Below are positions 35,419-44,455 of a stretch of DNA of 64,000 nt, one piece after another. Source of the stretch: Methylotenera versatilis 79 (GTDB lineage: Bacteria; Pseudomonadota; Gammaproteobacteria; Burkholderiales; Methylophilaceae); NCBI RefSeq assembly GCF_000384375.1, contig NZ_ARVX01000001.1, positions 620,001 to 684,000 of the forward strand, read 5' to 3'. A program made the translations under genes and the position numbers. The notes beneath the pieces were generated by a model, which saw nothing but the letters and a program-made list of their open reading frames with translations, had not been told where the DNA came from and ran no database searches. Every line of letters starts with the position of its first letter. Position 1 is the first letter of the stretch.

Positions 35419-37395
35419 ATGTTTGATTCCTTACCCAGCCTATTGTTATTACTTACCAGCTCGGTTTTAGCTGTTGCGCTTTTTCGCGCGCTACGTATGC
35501 CAGCCCTATTAGCATATTTTTTCGTTGGCGTGCTATTCGGCCCATACGCATTAAATTTACTACCTGATACGGAAAGTGGCCGCCATATAGCCGAGTTTGG
35601 GATTGTATTTTTGATGTTCAGCATTGGTTTAGAATTTAGCCTGCCGCAACTTTATGCTATGCGCAAAACCCTGTTTGGTTTAGGTGGCGCGCAAGTCATC
35701 ATTACCATGGGTGTTGCGATGTTGGTGGGTTGGCTAGCGGGTTTAAGTCTGCCAACTGCGTTTGTGATTGGCGGCGCATTAACCATGTCATCTACCGCAA
35801 TCGTGTCTAAAATCTTAATCGAGCGCGTCGATTTAAACTCACGTCATGGTCGTTTAAGTATCGGTATTTTACTGTTTCAAGATTTAGCCGTTATTCCTAT
35901 CTTGGTGCTTATTCCAGCGCTTGGGGCGCAATCCGGTGATTTAGGCGCAACGTTAGGTTGGTCGTTCATTAAAACCGTTGTGTTGTTGTTTTTATTGTTT
36001 AAATTTGGCAAAACCATTGTCGGTTATTGGTTTAGCGTAGTTGCACGGCAACATTCGCGCGAATTATTTGTGATGAACGTATTAATGGTCACGTTATTGT
36101 TGGCTTTTGCCACAAAATTGGCCGGATTATCTTACGCACTGGGTGCTTTTATCGCTGGCATGTTGATTTCTGAAACACGCTATCGTTATCAAGTGGAGTC
36201 AGACATTGCGTCTTTCCGCGACATATTGCTCGGTCTGTTTTTTATCAGCGTCGGCATGCTATTAGATTTTCACCAACTATTTAACCACATCGGTTTAGTG
36301 CTGGCATTACTGGTTGGATTCGTTTTATTTAAAGGCATAGTCATTGCCGTGTTAAGCCGATTGTTTGGTTTTGAACTCGGCGTTGGCATTCGTACAGGTA
36401 TCGTTTTAGCGCAAGCGGGTGAATTTAGTTTCGTGATTTTAGCCTTAGGCTTAGAGCAAAAATTAATCGGCGGCGATGAGCTACAAGTGGTATTAGCCGC
36501 CTCACTTTTATCCATGGTCGTCGCACCGTTTATCATTCAATACAACGGACGTATCGCGCGCAAGCTGGTTAAAAGCTACACCCGTAAAAGCGGGCAAGTG
36601 GTCGACGAGATTGGTAGCGTCGCCAAAAATCTGAGTGATCATGTGATTATTTGCGGCTACGGCCGTAGCGGGCAATATTTAGGCCGCTTCTTAAAAGAAG
36701 AAAGCATCCCATTTATCGCATTGGATATTGATCCCACTCGCGTACACGATGCTGCAGCTGCAGGACAACATGTAGTGTATGGCGATGCCAGTCGTCGCCT
36801 TGTGCTAGAAGCCGCAGGTGGCGAGCGTGCTAAAGCGCTCATTGTCAGCTATTCTGATATGCGCGCCTCGTTAAAAGTGCTGCACATTGTTAAAGAAAAT
36901 TATCCCAATTTACCAGTTATAGTGCGCACTTATGACGACGCAGACATTGACGCATTTAGAGATGCCGGCGCCACTGAAGTTGTACCTGAAGTGCTAGAAG
37001 GCAGCTTAATGCTGGCTTCGCACGCACTGGTATTGCTGGGCATTCCATTAAACCGCGTGGTTAAGCGCATTCGCTTATTCCGTGAAGAACGCTACAAAAT
37101 GTTTCAAGGATATTTCCACGGCATTTCAGATCTTTCCACTGAAATCACTGAGTCGCATCAAATTAGACTACATTCGGTTGAAGCAACTAAAGGGGCTTTT
37201 ATGATCAATATGCCACTCAGGGACATAGAGTTACGTCGGTTTAATGTCGTGTTACAACACATTCGCCGCCCTAATATGCTGGAAGATATTTCACCACGAC
37301 CCGACATTGTGATTGATACAGGCGATATATTAGTATTGTTGGGCAGCCCTGCCAACTTGAGTGGCGCCGAAAAATTCCTGTTAACAGGCCGTTAA
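35419..37395 (+). CDS. CPA2 cation:proton antiporter, KefB/KefC type
   Basis: 658 aa. The Na_H_exchanger domain has about 12 transmembrane helices (residues 5-375) with family text such as EFGIVFLMFSIGLEFSLPQL (in parts: EFGIVFLMFSIG and LEFSLPQL), FQDLAVIPILVL and GALTMSSTAIVSKIL. A cytoplasmic RCK/TrkA-N domain begins at HVIICGYGRSGQYLGRFLK (about 410), followed by a TrkA-C domain (about 565-655). The layout is that of glutathione-gated K+ efflux or related YbaL/RosB proteins; the exact ion cannot be read. It is divergent from kdsD across 201 bp, a region with a small palindrome (35265-35272/35278-35285) and no other feature I can support. Confidence 0.88.
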   Translation: MFDSLPSLLLLLTSSVLAVALFRALRMPALLAYFFVGVLFGPYALNLLPDTESGRHIAEFGIVFLMFSIGLEFSLPQLYAMRKTLFGLGGAQVIITMGVAMLVGWLAGLSLPTAFVIGGALTMSSTAIVSKILIERVDLNSRHGRLSIGILLFQDLAVIPILVLIPALGAQSGDLGATLGWSFIKTVVLLFLLFKFGKTIVGYWFSVVARQHSRELFVMNVLMVTLLLAFATKLAGLSYALGAFIAGMLISETRYRYQVESDIASFRDILLGLFFISVGMLLDFHQLFNHIGLVLALLVGFVLFKGIVIAVLSRLFGFELGVGIRTGIVLAQAGEFSFVILALGLEQKLIGGDELQVVLAASLLSMVVAPFIIQYNGRIARKLVKSYTRKSGQVVDEIGSVAKNLSDHVIICGYGRSGQYLGRFLKEESIPFIALDIDPTRVHDAAAAGQHVVYGDASRRLVLEAAGGERAKALIVSYSDMRASLKVLHIVKENYPNLPVIVRTYDDADIDAFRDAGATEVVPEVLEGSLMLASHALVLLGIPLNRVVKRIRLFREERYKMFQGYFHGISDLSTEITESHQIRLHSVEATKGAFMINMPLRDIELRRFNVVLQHIRRPNMLEDISPRPDIVIDTGDILVLLGSPANLSGAEKFLLTGR

Positions 37396-37443
37396 TGCAC
37401 TCATATTAACCATGCAAATGCATCATAAAAACTTAACCAACAA

Positions 37444-38466
37444 ATGACGGTTAAAGAAGTAATTGTTGTGGGCGGCGGCATTGTAGGCTGCTTAACTGCG
37501 TTAGAACTTATTGAGCGCGGTTGCGATGTCACATTAGTCGAACGCAATGTGGTTGCCAGCCAAACATCTGGTGAATCATCATGGGCAGGCGCTGGTATTT
37601 TGTTTCCATTATTGCCTTGGATGTACAAAGACACAGTCAATCAACTGGCCATTGAAGGCGCCGCAATTTATCCAAAATTATGTGAGCGCTTACTCACAAA
37701 AACGGGTATCGACCCGGAACATCTAGTCAGCGGCATGCAGATTTTAAATCCATCCAATATTGCTGAAGCAGTTGATTGGTGTGAGAAAAATTCGATTGCT
37801 TACCAACAAAATGCTGAAGGATTATTATTGCCTCATGTGGCGCAAGTACGCCCACCACAATTACTAAAAGCGCTACGCCAAGCATTATTGCAAAATGGCG
37901 TAACCTTATTGGAACGCACCGAATTACAACCGCTGAATCTTAAAGAGATAGATAATACTGAACTGAATACTTGGCAAACAAACGCTGGCGAAACACTAAC
38001 TGCCGATCAATTTGTCGTTACATCTGGCGCGTGGAGTTTTGAACTGTTAAAAAATACTACGCAAAACCTAGACATTAAACCGATGCGTGGTCAGATTTTA
38101 TTGTACGAACAAACTGCAGAAAAACTAGCGCACATTGTTTATGCAAATGGTTTTTACCTTGTACCCAGAAAAGATGGTTTATTACTGGCTGGTAGCACGC
38201 TGGAAGATGTTGGATTCGATAAAAATACGACAGAAATAGTAAAACAAGAACTGCAAACAAAAGCTGAAAGCATTTTGCCGAGTTTAAAAAACACCAATAT
38301 ATTGAAACATTGGAGCGGCTTGCGACCCGGCACGCCAGATAATTTACCTACAATTGCCGCGCATTCACATATTAAAAACTTGTTTTTAAATACCGGGCAT
38401 TTTCGTTATGGTCTGACTATGGCGCCAGCCAGTGCGCGGCGAATTGTCGCGTTAATGTGTGACTAA
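37444..38466 (+). CDS. thiO: Glycine oxidase ThiO (FAD-dependent)
   Basis: 340 aa DAO-family flavoprotein. ThiO makes iminoglycine (dehydroglycine) for the thiazole part of thiamine. The FAD-binding VIVVGGGIVGCLTALEL is at the N-terminus (VVVGGGIVG-type dinucleotide fold). Further family text: SGESSWAGAGILFPLLPW, MRGQILLY, YLVPRKDGLLLAGSTLEDVG (in parts: YLVPRKDG and LLAGSTLEDVG), HWSGLRPGTPDNLPTI and NTGHFRYGLTMAP. It is convergent with a ThiF/MoeB-family gene 12 bp away, which fits the thiamine assignment. Confidence 0.9.
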   Translation: MTVKEVIVVGGGIVGCLTALELIERGCDVTLVERNVVASQTSGESSWAGAGILFPLLPWMYKDTVNQLAIEGAAIYPKLCERLLTKTGIDPEHLVSGMQILNPSNIAEAVDWCEKNSIAYQQNAEGLLLPHVAQVRPPQLLKALRQALLQNGVTLLERTELQPLNLKEIDNTELNTWQTNAGETLTADQFVVTSGAWSFELLKNTTQNLDIKPMRGQILLYEQTAEKLAHIVYANGFYLVPRKDGLLLAGSTLEDVGFDKNTTEIVKQELQTKAESILPSLKNTNILKHWSGLRPGTPDNLPTIAAHSHIKNLFLNTGHFRYGLTMAPASARRIVALMCD

Positions 38467-38478
38467 TCTTAATATTAG

Positions 38479-39225
38479 TTATTGACCGCAAACCGTACAG
38501 GCTGGATCTCGCGATAGTTTAATAGTGCGCCATTCCATACTCAGCGCATCTAATAATAATAATCTGCCCTGCAAATTTTCACCCAATCCCATCATTAGCT
38601 TCAAAGCTTCCGCCGCCTGAGTTGTGCCAATTATGCCCACAAGCGGCGCAAACACACCATTTTCAGCGCAGCGCATTTCAGCATCATTACCCACATCAGG
38701 ATACAAACAATGATAACAAGGGCTGGCTGCATTTCTGAAATCAAAAACTGTAATTTGTCCTTCAAACCCAATCGCTGCACCTGAAACTAATGGTTTTTTT
38801 AACTTTAAACATACGCGATTAAGCGCATAACGCGTGGCAAAATTATCGCTACAGTCAATCACCACATCAACATCTTTTGCTAACTGTTCAAACTCAGATT
38901 CAGTTGATTTTTGTTGAATGGTTTGCACCAGAATATCGGGATTAATCGCATGAATTGTCTGTTCCGCAGAAACGGCTTTATTCACGCCAACGCTTTGCGT
39001 AGTGTGAATAATTTGCCGTTGCAAATTGGTTAAGTCTACCGTATCAAAATCGCAAATCGTCAACTTGCCTACGCCACTTGCCGCTAAATACAGCGCAACT
39101 GGCGAACCCAAACCACCCGCACCAACAATTAACGCGTGGCTATTCACCAATTTTTCTTGGCCTTCATAACCGATTTTGGGCAATAAAATGTGGCGGCTGT
39201 AACGTAAAAGTTGATTATCGTTCAT
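38479..39225 (-). CDS. MoeB/ThiF-family adenylyltransferase
   Basis: 248 aa E1-like enzyme that adenylates the C-terminal glycine of a sulfur carrier (ThiS or MoaD). The ATP-binding ALIVGAGGLGSPVALYLA is near residue 30, and the LTNLQRQIIH stretch is present. DCSDNFATRYALN supplies metal and ATP contacts. Two Zn-binding pairs are seen: CYHC and CTVC. Convergent thiO suggests ThiF; sequence length and the family text are equally good for MoeB, so no symbol is given. It begins 2 bp after the stop of the last pilin-like gene, so it is likely transcribed with the pilus locus. Confidence 0.88.
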   Translation of the reverse strand: MNDNQLLRYSRHILLPKIGYEGQEKLVNSHALIVGAGGLGSPVALYLAASGVGKLTICDFDTVDLTNLQRQIIHTTQSVGVNKAVSAEQTIHAINPDILVQTIQQKSTESEFEQLAKDVDVVIDCSDNFATRYALNRVCLKLKKPLVSGAAIGFEGQITVFDFRNAASPCYHCLYPDVGNDAEMRCAENGVFAPLVGIIGTTQAAEALKLMMGLGENLQGRLLLLDALSMEWRTIKLSRDPACTVCGQ

Positions 39226-39227
39226 GA

Positions 39228-40037
39228 TTAATGTAACTGCCCAGCTTGTATCATTGCGTTATAAAGCACGTATGGTGAAATCCAAGTAACTAGATCATCA
39301 AACTCACCAGCCGTAGAGCCTTTTGCTGTTTGGGTGCGACTATAAAAAAGCGTGGTGGCATTTTTGTTGGCAACCTCATCTGCACCAATTTCACTATCTA
39401 GCAAGCCACCATTCGCTCCTGTTGAGTAGATCACTGCAACTGCATTATTAATAATAAGATTTGCTGGCGCACACTCTGCGGTTGCAATTTGGCCACATGA
39501 CACCCTCAAATCAGGATTTAAAGCTGGCACATTAGCTGGCAGGGATGGATTTGTTCTAGATATACCAATATCCTGCATTTCGTTAAAACTAGTAAAGTCA
39601 GGGATGTTTCTAACGCCATACCCAGTTGGTAAGCCAGCTACTACGCCATTTGGATTATCTGCTAATGTAACAGCGTATCGTATTGGATTATTCCAGGCAT
39701 CAACAGCAAAACCCTGAGAATTAACTGGCTGTATACCCAACGTAGCCGCAGGGAAAAATCCCTGCTGTACTGTGCACGCACCACTGGCATTGGGTGAAGC
39801 AATCCCGTTACTAGCCGCAGTCGCTGGGCAAGGCAAACGTCCATTTGCCTGCGCGAAACCTAATAAAGCCTGTTTTGCATTATCAAGTGTATTAATTGTT
39901 TGCGCCTGTGCCGCCTGCTCACGTTGCGCGCGCAGTGGGAGTAAGAGTGCGGACAAAATTAAGCCAAAAATGACCAATACAATGGCCATTTCAACTAAAG
40001 TAAAGCCTTTATGTTTAATATATTTTTTAAATATCAT
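39228..40037 (-). CDS. Prepilin-like protein with type IV cleavage motif
   Basis: 269 aa. The N-terminus KHKGFTLVEMAIVLVIFGLI is a clear class III prepilin leader: cleavage after G, with Phe+1 and Glu+5, then a hydrophobic helix. The body starts NTLDNAKQALLGFAQANGRL and contains PCPA, GIQPVNSQGFAVDAWNNPIRYAV (in parts: GIQPVNSQGFAV and DAWNNPIRYAV) and NAVAVIYSTGAN. It is much larger than a normal minor pilin and is paralogous to the upstream 541-aa gene (see finding). Its start overlaps that gene by 4 bp (ATGA). It is the last gene of the pilus block before moeB/thiF. Confidence 0.88.
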   Translation of the reverse strand: MIFKKYIKHKGFTLVEMAIVLVIFGLILSALLLPLRAQREQAAQAQTINTLDNAKQALLGFAQANGRLPCPATAASNGIASPNASGACTVQQGFFPAATLGIQPVNSQGFAVDAWNNPIRYAVTLADNPNGVVAGLPTGYGVRNIPDFTSFNEMQDIGISRTNPSLPANVPALNPDLRVSCGQIATAECAPANLIINNAVAVIYSTGANGGLLDSEIGADEVANKNATTLFYSRTQTAKGSTAGEFDDLVTWISPYVLYNAMIQAGQLH

Positions 40038-41659
40038 GGCATGACTATATAAGTTTGATCGTTGTAATTGTTGGTCTTTTGTTGTGTTGTAGCATCAAAT
40101 TTATTATCGCCATTTGTATTTTCCACACTGTCAAGATAGTCACTTAAACTTCGGCTAGGATTTGAAGGAAGTCTATTTTGTGCACCAATGGCTTGCCCAA
40201 CACCAATCAATAACGCATTGACTTCATTTTTCATGCCAACTTGTAAGTAAGGAGGAATTGATGACCATTCATAATAAAAATAATCTTGCCAAAGATTTGT
40301 TTTAAACCAATCAGGCTCTCTCAAACCGATGCTAAAGTCACCTGACTCACTGCACTCTACCGTGTCTCTAGGAAAATTATTTGTTTTGATTATGCACCCC
40401 AACGTCGCTTTATTAAAATCAGCGTAATTATTGACCTTATAGATGTATTTATTCAATGGATTTAAGGGTATATCAACAGTTTCACAATTACCATCGTTAA
40501 AACATGTGAAACTTTTAGTTAGTTTGCTGCAACTTCCCGCTCCAGTGCAGGTGCAGTTTTTACTGGTAACATCTACAGAAGAAGAACAAAACCCCACATC
40601 CTGCGTCGTGTTCCAATTCTCTGCATCATGATGAAAAGTCACGCTAAGTATTGGCTGAAAACTACAACTGCAAGTTGTAGCAGAGCTACAACCACAACTA
40701 TCCGTTGCGTCAATCGGTAGCATGCCTTTAGTACTAGCACCTAATGAATTATGGTTATCTAATGTGGCCCCTAAACCAGCCGCATAAGGGAACTGTCCAT
40801 TTTTTGCTCTATATTGATTGAGTAATTTACTAGCCTCGCCACTAGCGCGATTAGTTACAGCAGCGATTAACTCATCAATCGTGATAAAAACCAGCTTATC
40901 GTTAAAATAATAAGGCTTTGTCACACTAATATCGGCCTCAGTTATATCTCGACTATCCTGGCCAATTATAAAATCTTCATTGGGCGAATCGTAATTGGCA
41001 TTGCTGTAATTGGTTGCGCCGATACTAAAACTATCTAAATACTGATTCGCATTTGGCGCAGCGCCTGCGCGATTTTGTCCAGTTAACGCATTACCAGGCG
41101 CAATAATCACAACCGCAACTCGATTTGATATCACATTGCCATTCCTATCCTTCACAACTAGCCAAGGATAGACAGGGTTGCTAATTACACTAGGATTAAT
41201 GACAGGATCTGCAGGTGTACCTTCATATTTGTGTACAAGATTGCGAGATACTGCATACCAAAGTCGGTTACCTTGTGCATCTTGATAATCTCCACCAATA
41301 CCTATTTGCGGTACTGTACAAGTATTTTCTTGTCCGTATATTGGAAGCTGACCCAATAAAAAGCTATAGCTAAATGTAGGCGCGGCTGCATTACAATTGC
41401 TGATACCATCATAATTTCCATCTGCATTTCCGTCTGGAAACGGCATCTGACCAGGATGATACATATGACTGGCAGACCAAGCGATTAAAGCCTGTTTTGC
41501 CTCATTCAAAGCAAGATATGTTTTTTTGTCTTGTTCCAACCTTAATTGAGTTGGATCATAAGCTTTTAACAAATATACAGTCGTAGCCAAAGCGATAATA
41601 AACGCCATTAAAATCAATGTGGCGCCTGTTTGCTTTGCTTTTAGATACGCAACTCGCAT
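40034..41659 (-). CDS. Large Cys-rich pilin-like protein
   Basis: 541 aa. The N-terminal helix (ATLILMAFIIALATTVYLL) resembles a pilin or PilX-type signal without the G-F-T-L-x-E cleavage site, so processing is uncertain. Next comes AKQALIAWSASHMYHPGQMP, matching the AKQALLGFAQANGRLPCP segment of the neighbour. The C-terminal half has about 14 Cys, including clustered pairs (DSCGCSS, TTCSCSF, NCTCTGAGSC). A low-complexity Asn-rich tail ends it. This looks like an exported tip or adhesive subunit of the pilus. I know no exact homologue. It overlaps the prepilin gene by 4 bp and follows the MshK-like gene by 3 bp. Confidence 0.78.
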   Translation of the reverse strand: MRVAYLKAKQTGATLILMAFIIALATTVYLLKAYDPTQLRLEQDKKTYLALNEAKQALIAWSASHMYHPGQMPFPDGNADGNYDGISNCNAAAPTFSYSFLLGQLPIYGQENTCTVPQIGIGGDYQDAQGNRLWYAVSRNLVHKYEGTPADPVINPSVISNPVYPWLVVKDRNGNVISNRVAVVIIAPGNALTGQNRAGAAPNANQYLDSFSIGATNYSNANYDSPNEDFIIGQDSRDITEADISVTKPYYFNDKLVFITIDELIAAVTNRASGEASKLLNQYRAKNGQFPYAAGLGATLDNHNSLGASTKGMLPIDATDSCGCSSATTCSCSFQPILSVTFHHDAENWNTTQDVGFCSSSVDVTSKNCTCTGAGSCSKLTKSFTCFNDGNCETVDIPLNPLNKYIYKVNNYADFNKATLGCIIKTNNFPRDTVECSESGDFSIGLREPDWFKTNLWQDYFYYEWSSIPPYLQVGMKNEVNALLIGVGQAIGAQNRLPSNPSRSLSDYLDSVENTNGDNKFDATTQQKTNNYNDQTYIVMP

Positions 41660-41662
41660 ACA

Positions 41663-42163
41663 TTAATATTCAGTATCGCCAATTGTGCCATCTATTGTTC
41701 CGCTATCTCCCTGCGCTGCGTGGCTTCTAGCTTCACGCACACGGTTATTCTCTGGGTCATAAACTTGGCCTGCTTTTAGTGTTAAGTGTTTGCCGTTAGC
41801 AGGCAATTTAATCGGAATACGGTTGCCGTGCTCTGGCAATCTGCCCACTTGCACATCTTGGTTGCCCGAATTTTCTTGCATGGCTTGGTCATTAATCCAC
41901 ACAGTTCCTTGCTTGCCGTCAGTGCGCTTTACGTAGCCTTGCATATTGATTGCATCGGGTAAGGCGCGCACTTCGGGTTCGGCTTGCTGTACGGATGTTT
42001 CTGGTTGTATGGCGATATTCGGTTTTTTTGTTTGGCGCAAATAATTCAGCGTACTGCGTTCTGCGGGTGAGCTAAATAAACGACCCATTGGTTCTGCCGC
42101 ATGGCTTATTTGCACCAAAGGTAACACCAAATAACTTAGCATTAACAACACAATTACTCGCAT
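41663..42163 (-). CDS. Periplasmic pilus-biogenesis protein (MshK-like)
   Basis: 166 aa with a signal peptide (MRVIVLLMLSYLVLPLVQI then SHAAEPMG). The mature start GRLFSSPAERSTLNYLRQTK is typical of small secretion/MSHA proteins of the MshK/GspB-like kind. A second conserved part (GYVKRTDGKQGTVWIND) is also family-like. Position (MshJ-like gene 1 bp upstream, pilin-like gene 3 bp downstream) supports the MshK assignment. Function is assembly support in the periplasm. Confidence 0.7.
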   Translation of the reverse strand: MRVIVLLMLSYLVLPLVQISHAAEPMGRLFSSPAERSTLNYLRQTKKPNIAIQPETSVQQAEPEVRALPDAINMQGYVKRTDGKQGTVWINDQAMQENSGNQDVQVGRLPEHGNRIPIKLPANGKHLTLKAGQVYDPENNRVREARSHAAQGDSGTIDGTIGDTEY

Positions 42164-42780
42164 TATATTACCCCCGTTAATTGCGGATCACGCAAGGTTA
42201 ACCAATCAATCTCACATGCGGCTTTTAGATTGGCGGTGATATTCTTTGTATTAATTTCTGTGCCAATGGGTCGCGTGATTTCACAATCGCGCACGATAAA
42301 TGGCGTAGTTTGTTCTTGCAATCCGTCTAATAACGTCAGCAGATCACCTTCATGCAACATGTCTAAATTCAACTTCATGACTGACCGTTGCAGTTTAAAA
42401 CTGCCCAGATTAGATAAAAAACTAGGCTTATAATTCTCTTGTAAACCAATGCTGTAATCAATACTGAATAATTTATGTTGCGCATGAATCTGACGCAAAC
42501 TTTCTATCCACTCAATACGCCGCTCTTCGCCAATAAACCCGCTCGCCAATAAATTATTATAAATCGGTAAGTATTGGATAATAGTTTCTTTTTCTAAGCC
42601 AGAGGACTGATATTTTTGCCGCGCTTGATTCAGTAAGTTTTGTTGTGTTTGCAAAGCAAGTTCATTTTTTTGCCGATATTGATCAGCAAAACTGATTAAC
42701 AATCCAACCAATACTAAAGCTGCCCCCAAGCCCAATATCGGGTTGCGTAGTTTGCGCCAATCTTGGTTGGAAATACTCAT
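42163..42780 (-). CDS. PilO/MshJ-like inner-membrane assembly protein
   Basis: 205 aa. One transmembrane helix (about 16-30; ILGLGAALVLVGLLISFA) is followed by a coiled-coil (LNQARQKYQSSG) and a ferredoxin-like periplasmic domain, the layout of PilO/MshJ. It pairs with a PilN-like partner in the alignment subcomplex. It overlaps the upstream MshI-like gene by 4 bp (ATGA) and the MshK-like gene by 1 bp. Confidence 0.75.
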   Translation of the reverse strand: MSISNQDWRKLRNPILGLGAALVLVGLLISFADQYRQKNELALQTQQNLLNQARQKYQSSGLEKETIIQYLPIYNNLLASGFIGEERRIEWIESLRQIHAQHKLFSIDYSIGLQENYKPSFLSNLGSFKLQRSVMKLNLDMLHEGDLLTLLDGLQEQTTPFIVRDCEITRPIGTEINTKNITANLKAACEIDWLTLRDPQLTGVI

Positions 42781-44423
42781 CGCGCACCTCCGCCAATTGG
42801 CGCGCCGTTCACTGGGGTGCTATTCATTGGCACATTAGCCGTATTCTTTAACACGATTTTTAGCTTAAATGCCGCAGGTGGCCGCTCTGCAGTGTTTTCA
42901 TCTGTCGTGCTGCCCTGTAAATTGGCCAGTGAGCTTACATTGACTGGTTCTTGCAATATCACCACTTGGTCCACTGCGGAATTCCCTCGCAACTTGTTTA
43001 CAAATTGGCTAACGGTATTTAAAGCCGCGCGATAATCCCCAGAAAATCCTTTAATATCGGCATTAACAAAGCCTATTTGCAATAAATTTGTTGGATCATT
43101 ATTAGCATTAACTACACTGGTTTGAGATTGATTTGCAGCCGTATTATCACTGCTTGCTTCATCCTTAATGTCGTCAGTCGCGCTGCGCACCCAGCGTACT
43201 CTGTTCAACGTGATTTCTGGTGAGGCTTCGCAAGCGCCGCTTAAAATTTGCATCAGTTGCGCCGGTGTTTGGCTATTTTTTTTAATTACTTGCACCAGTT
43301 CTGCTGCTACTTTTAATTCATTACTGGGTATTGGCGCGGCAGGGAAATTCTGTGCAACTACATTATATAAATGCTGCTGTTCAGCCGTTTGTGCGTTAAT
43401 CGCCTGTAATTGGTCTTTTTGTTTTTTTCCTTGCCACAGATAAAAGCCTGCTAACAGCACACCAACAGCCACAATAATCGCCGTGGCTATTTGCAAAATA
43501 CGGCGCATATTATTTAAATTATGTATTTTGCTATAAGCAGCTGGCGCTAAATTATCTGGCACATTGCCATTGGCCAACAACTGCATATGCAACAGTTCTG
43601 GATTGGTTCTAACTAAAGCGCTATCAATGCGCACATTTTTGGCATACGCCAAAATATCGACTGTTTTGCATTCCAAGCCTTGATCTTGGCTGATACTTTT
43701 TGCGATTTCGTGATGCGAATTATCCAGTGCTGGCAGCACCATTTGCAGCGGGGTTTCGCTGCTAATCAAACGCTGGCTCATTAGGTAAAGTCGCGTTTTT
43801 TCAATTTCTACCAAATAAAAATACGCTAATTGATTTGGTTTAACATCCACCATTGGCACTAAACGGCTCATGCGCAGGCGGCCATTGTGCAGATAGGTTT
43901 GGCGGAAACCAGAAGGCAATTGCTCACACAGTAAAATATGCGGCGCCATTAATTTCATTTGGCGCACCACAACTTGGCTGATCATCGGCAATAAATACAC
44001 GCCTACAAGTGGAGATTGATTCGCTTGAATCGCATCCAGCCAGCCTTGCAATGAATCGGCATTACTCAGCGCAACGAATAAAAAGTTGTCATCTTTGCGT
44101 TTATCGGTACTGCGATTAATAAAATGCGCCGCACGAAATATACTACTGCGATTAAATTGATTTAGCTTACGCTCAATAATTTCAGTGCGTGCACGCCCTG
44201 TGGTATGCGGCAAACTTTCAAGTCGATAATCTTCTTCAACCGCATCAACAATCAAATAAATATTAGTATTCGGTTGCTGTGCCAAATACTCACTAAATGC
44301 AGTGTAATCATGGTCTATATTATTAAAAACAGCGTAATTTTGCAGCTTGGTGCCATGCCAAACCCCAGCGGTTAAGCTGTGGTTATTCGCACATAAGATT
44401 AATTTTTTCGCACTATTCAGCAT
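42777..44423 (-). CDS. MshI-like protein (PilM-like plus PilN-like regions)
   Basis: 548 aa. The first 300 residues resemble an actin-like PilM/GspL cytoplasmic domain (LILCANNHSLTAGVWHG, LIVDAVEEDYRLESLPH, FLFVALSNADSLQGWLDAI). One transmembrane helix lies at about 316-336 (ILQIATAIIVAVGVLLAGFY, shown here as 20 residues). A PilN-like periplasmic region with coiled coil and low-complexity linker follows, ending in a Gly/Pro tail. Single-gene PilM-PilN type proteins are typical of MSHA and T2S loci. It follows mshG by 32 bp. Confidence 0.75.
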   Translation of the reverse strand: MLNSAKKLILCANNHSLTAGVWHGTKLQNYAVFNNIDHDYTAFSEYLAQQPNTNIYLIVDAVEEDYRLESLPHTTGRARTEIIERKLNQFNRSSIFRAAHFINRSTDKRKDDNFLFVALSNADSLQGWLDAIQANQSPLVGVYLLPMISQVVVRQMKLMAPHILLCEQLPSGFRQTYLHNGRLRMSRLVPMVDVKPNQLAYFYLVEIEKTRLYLMSQRLISSETPLQMVLPALDNSHHEIAKSISQDQGLECKTVDILAYAKNVRIDSALVRTNPELLHMQLLANGNVPDNLAPAAYSKIHNLNNMRRILQIATAIIVAVGVLLAGFYLWQGKKQKDQLQAINAQTAEQQHLYNVVAQNFPAAPIPSNELKVAAELVQVIKKNSQTPAQLMQILSGACEASPEITLNRVRWVRSATDDIKDEASSDNTAANQSQTSVVNANNDPTNLLQIGFVNADIKGFSGDYRAALNTVSQFVNKLRGNSAVDQVVILQEPVNVSSLANLQGSTTDENTAERPPAAFKLKIVLKNTANVPMNSTPVNGAPIGGGAR

Positions 44424-44455
44424 ATTTTTGTAGTAATAATATTTATAGCTAAGTT

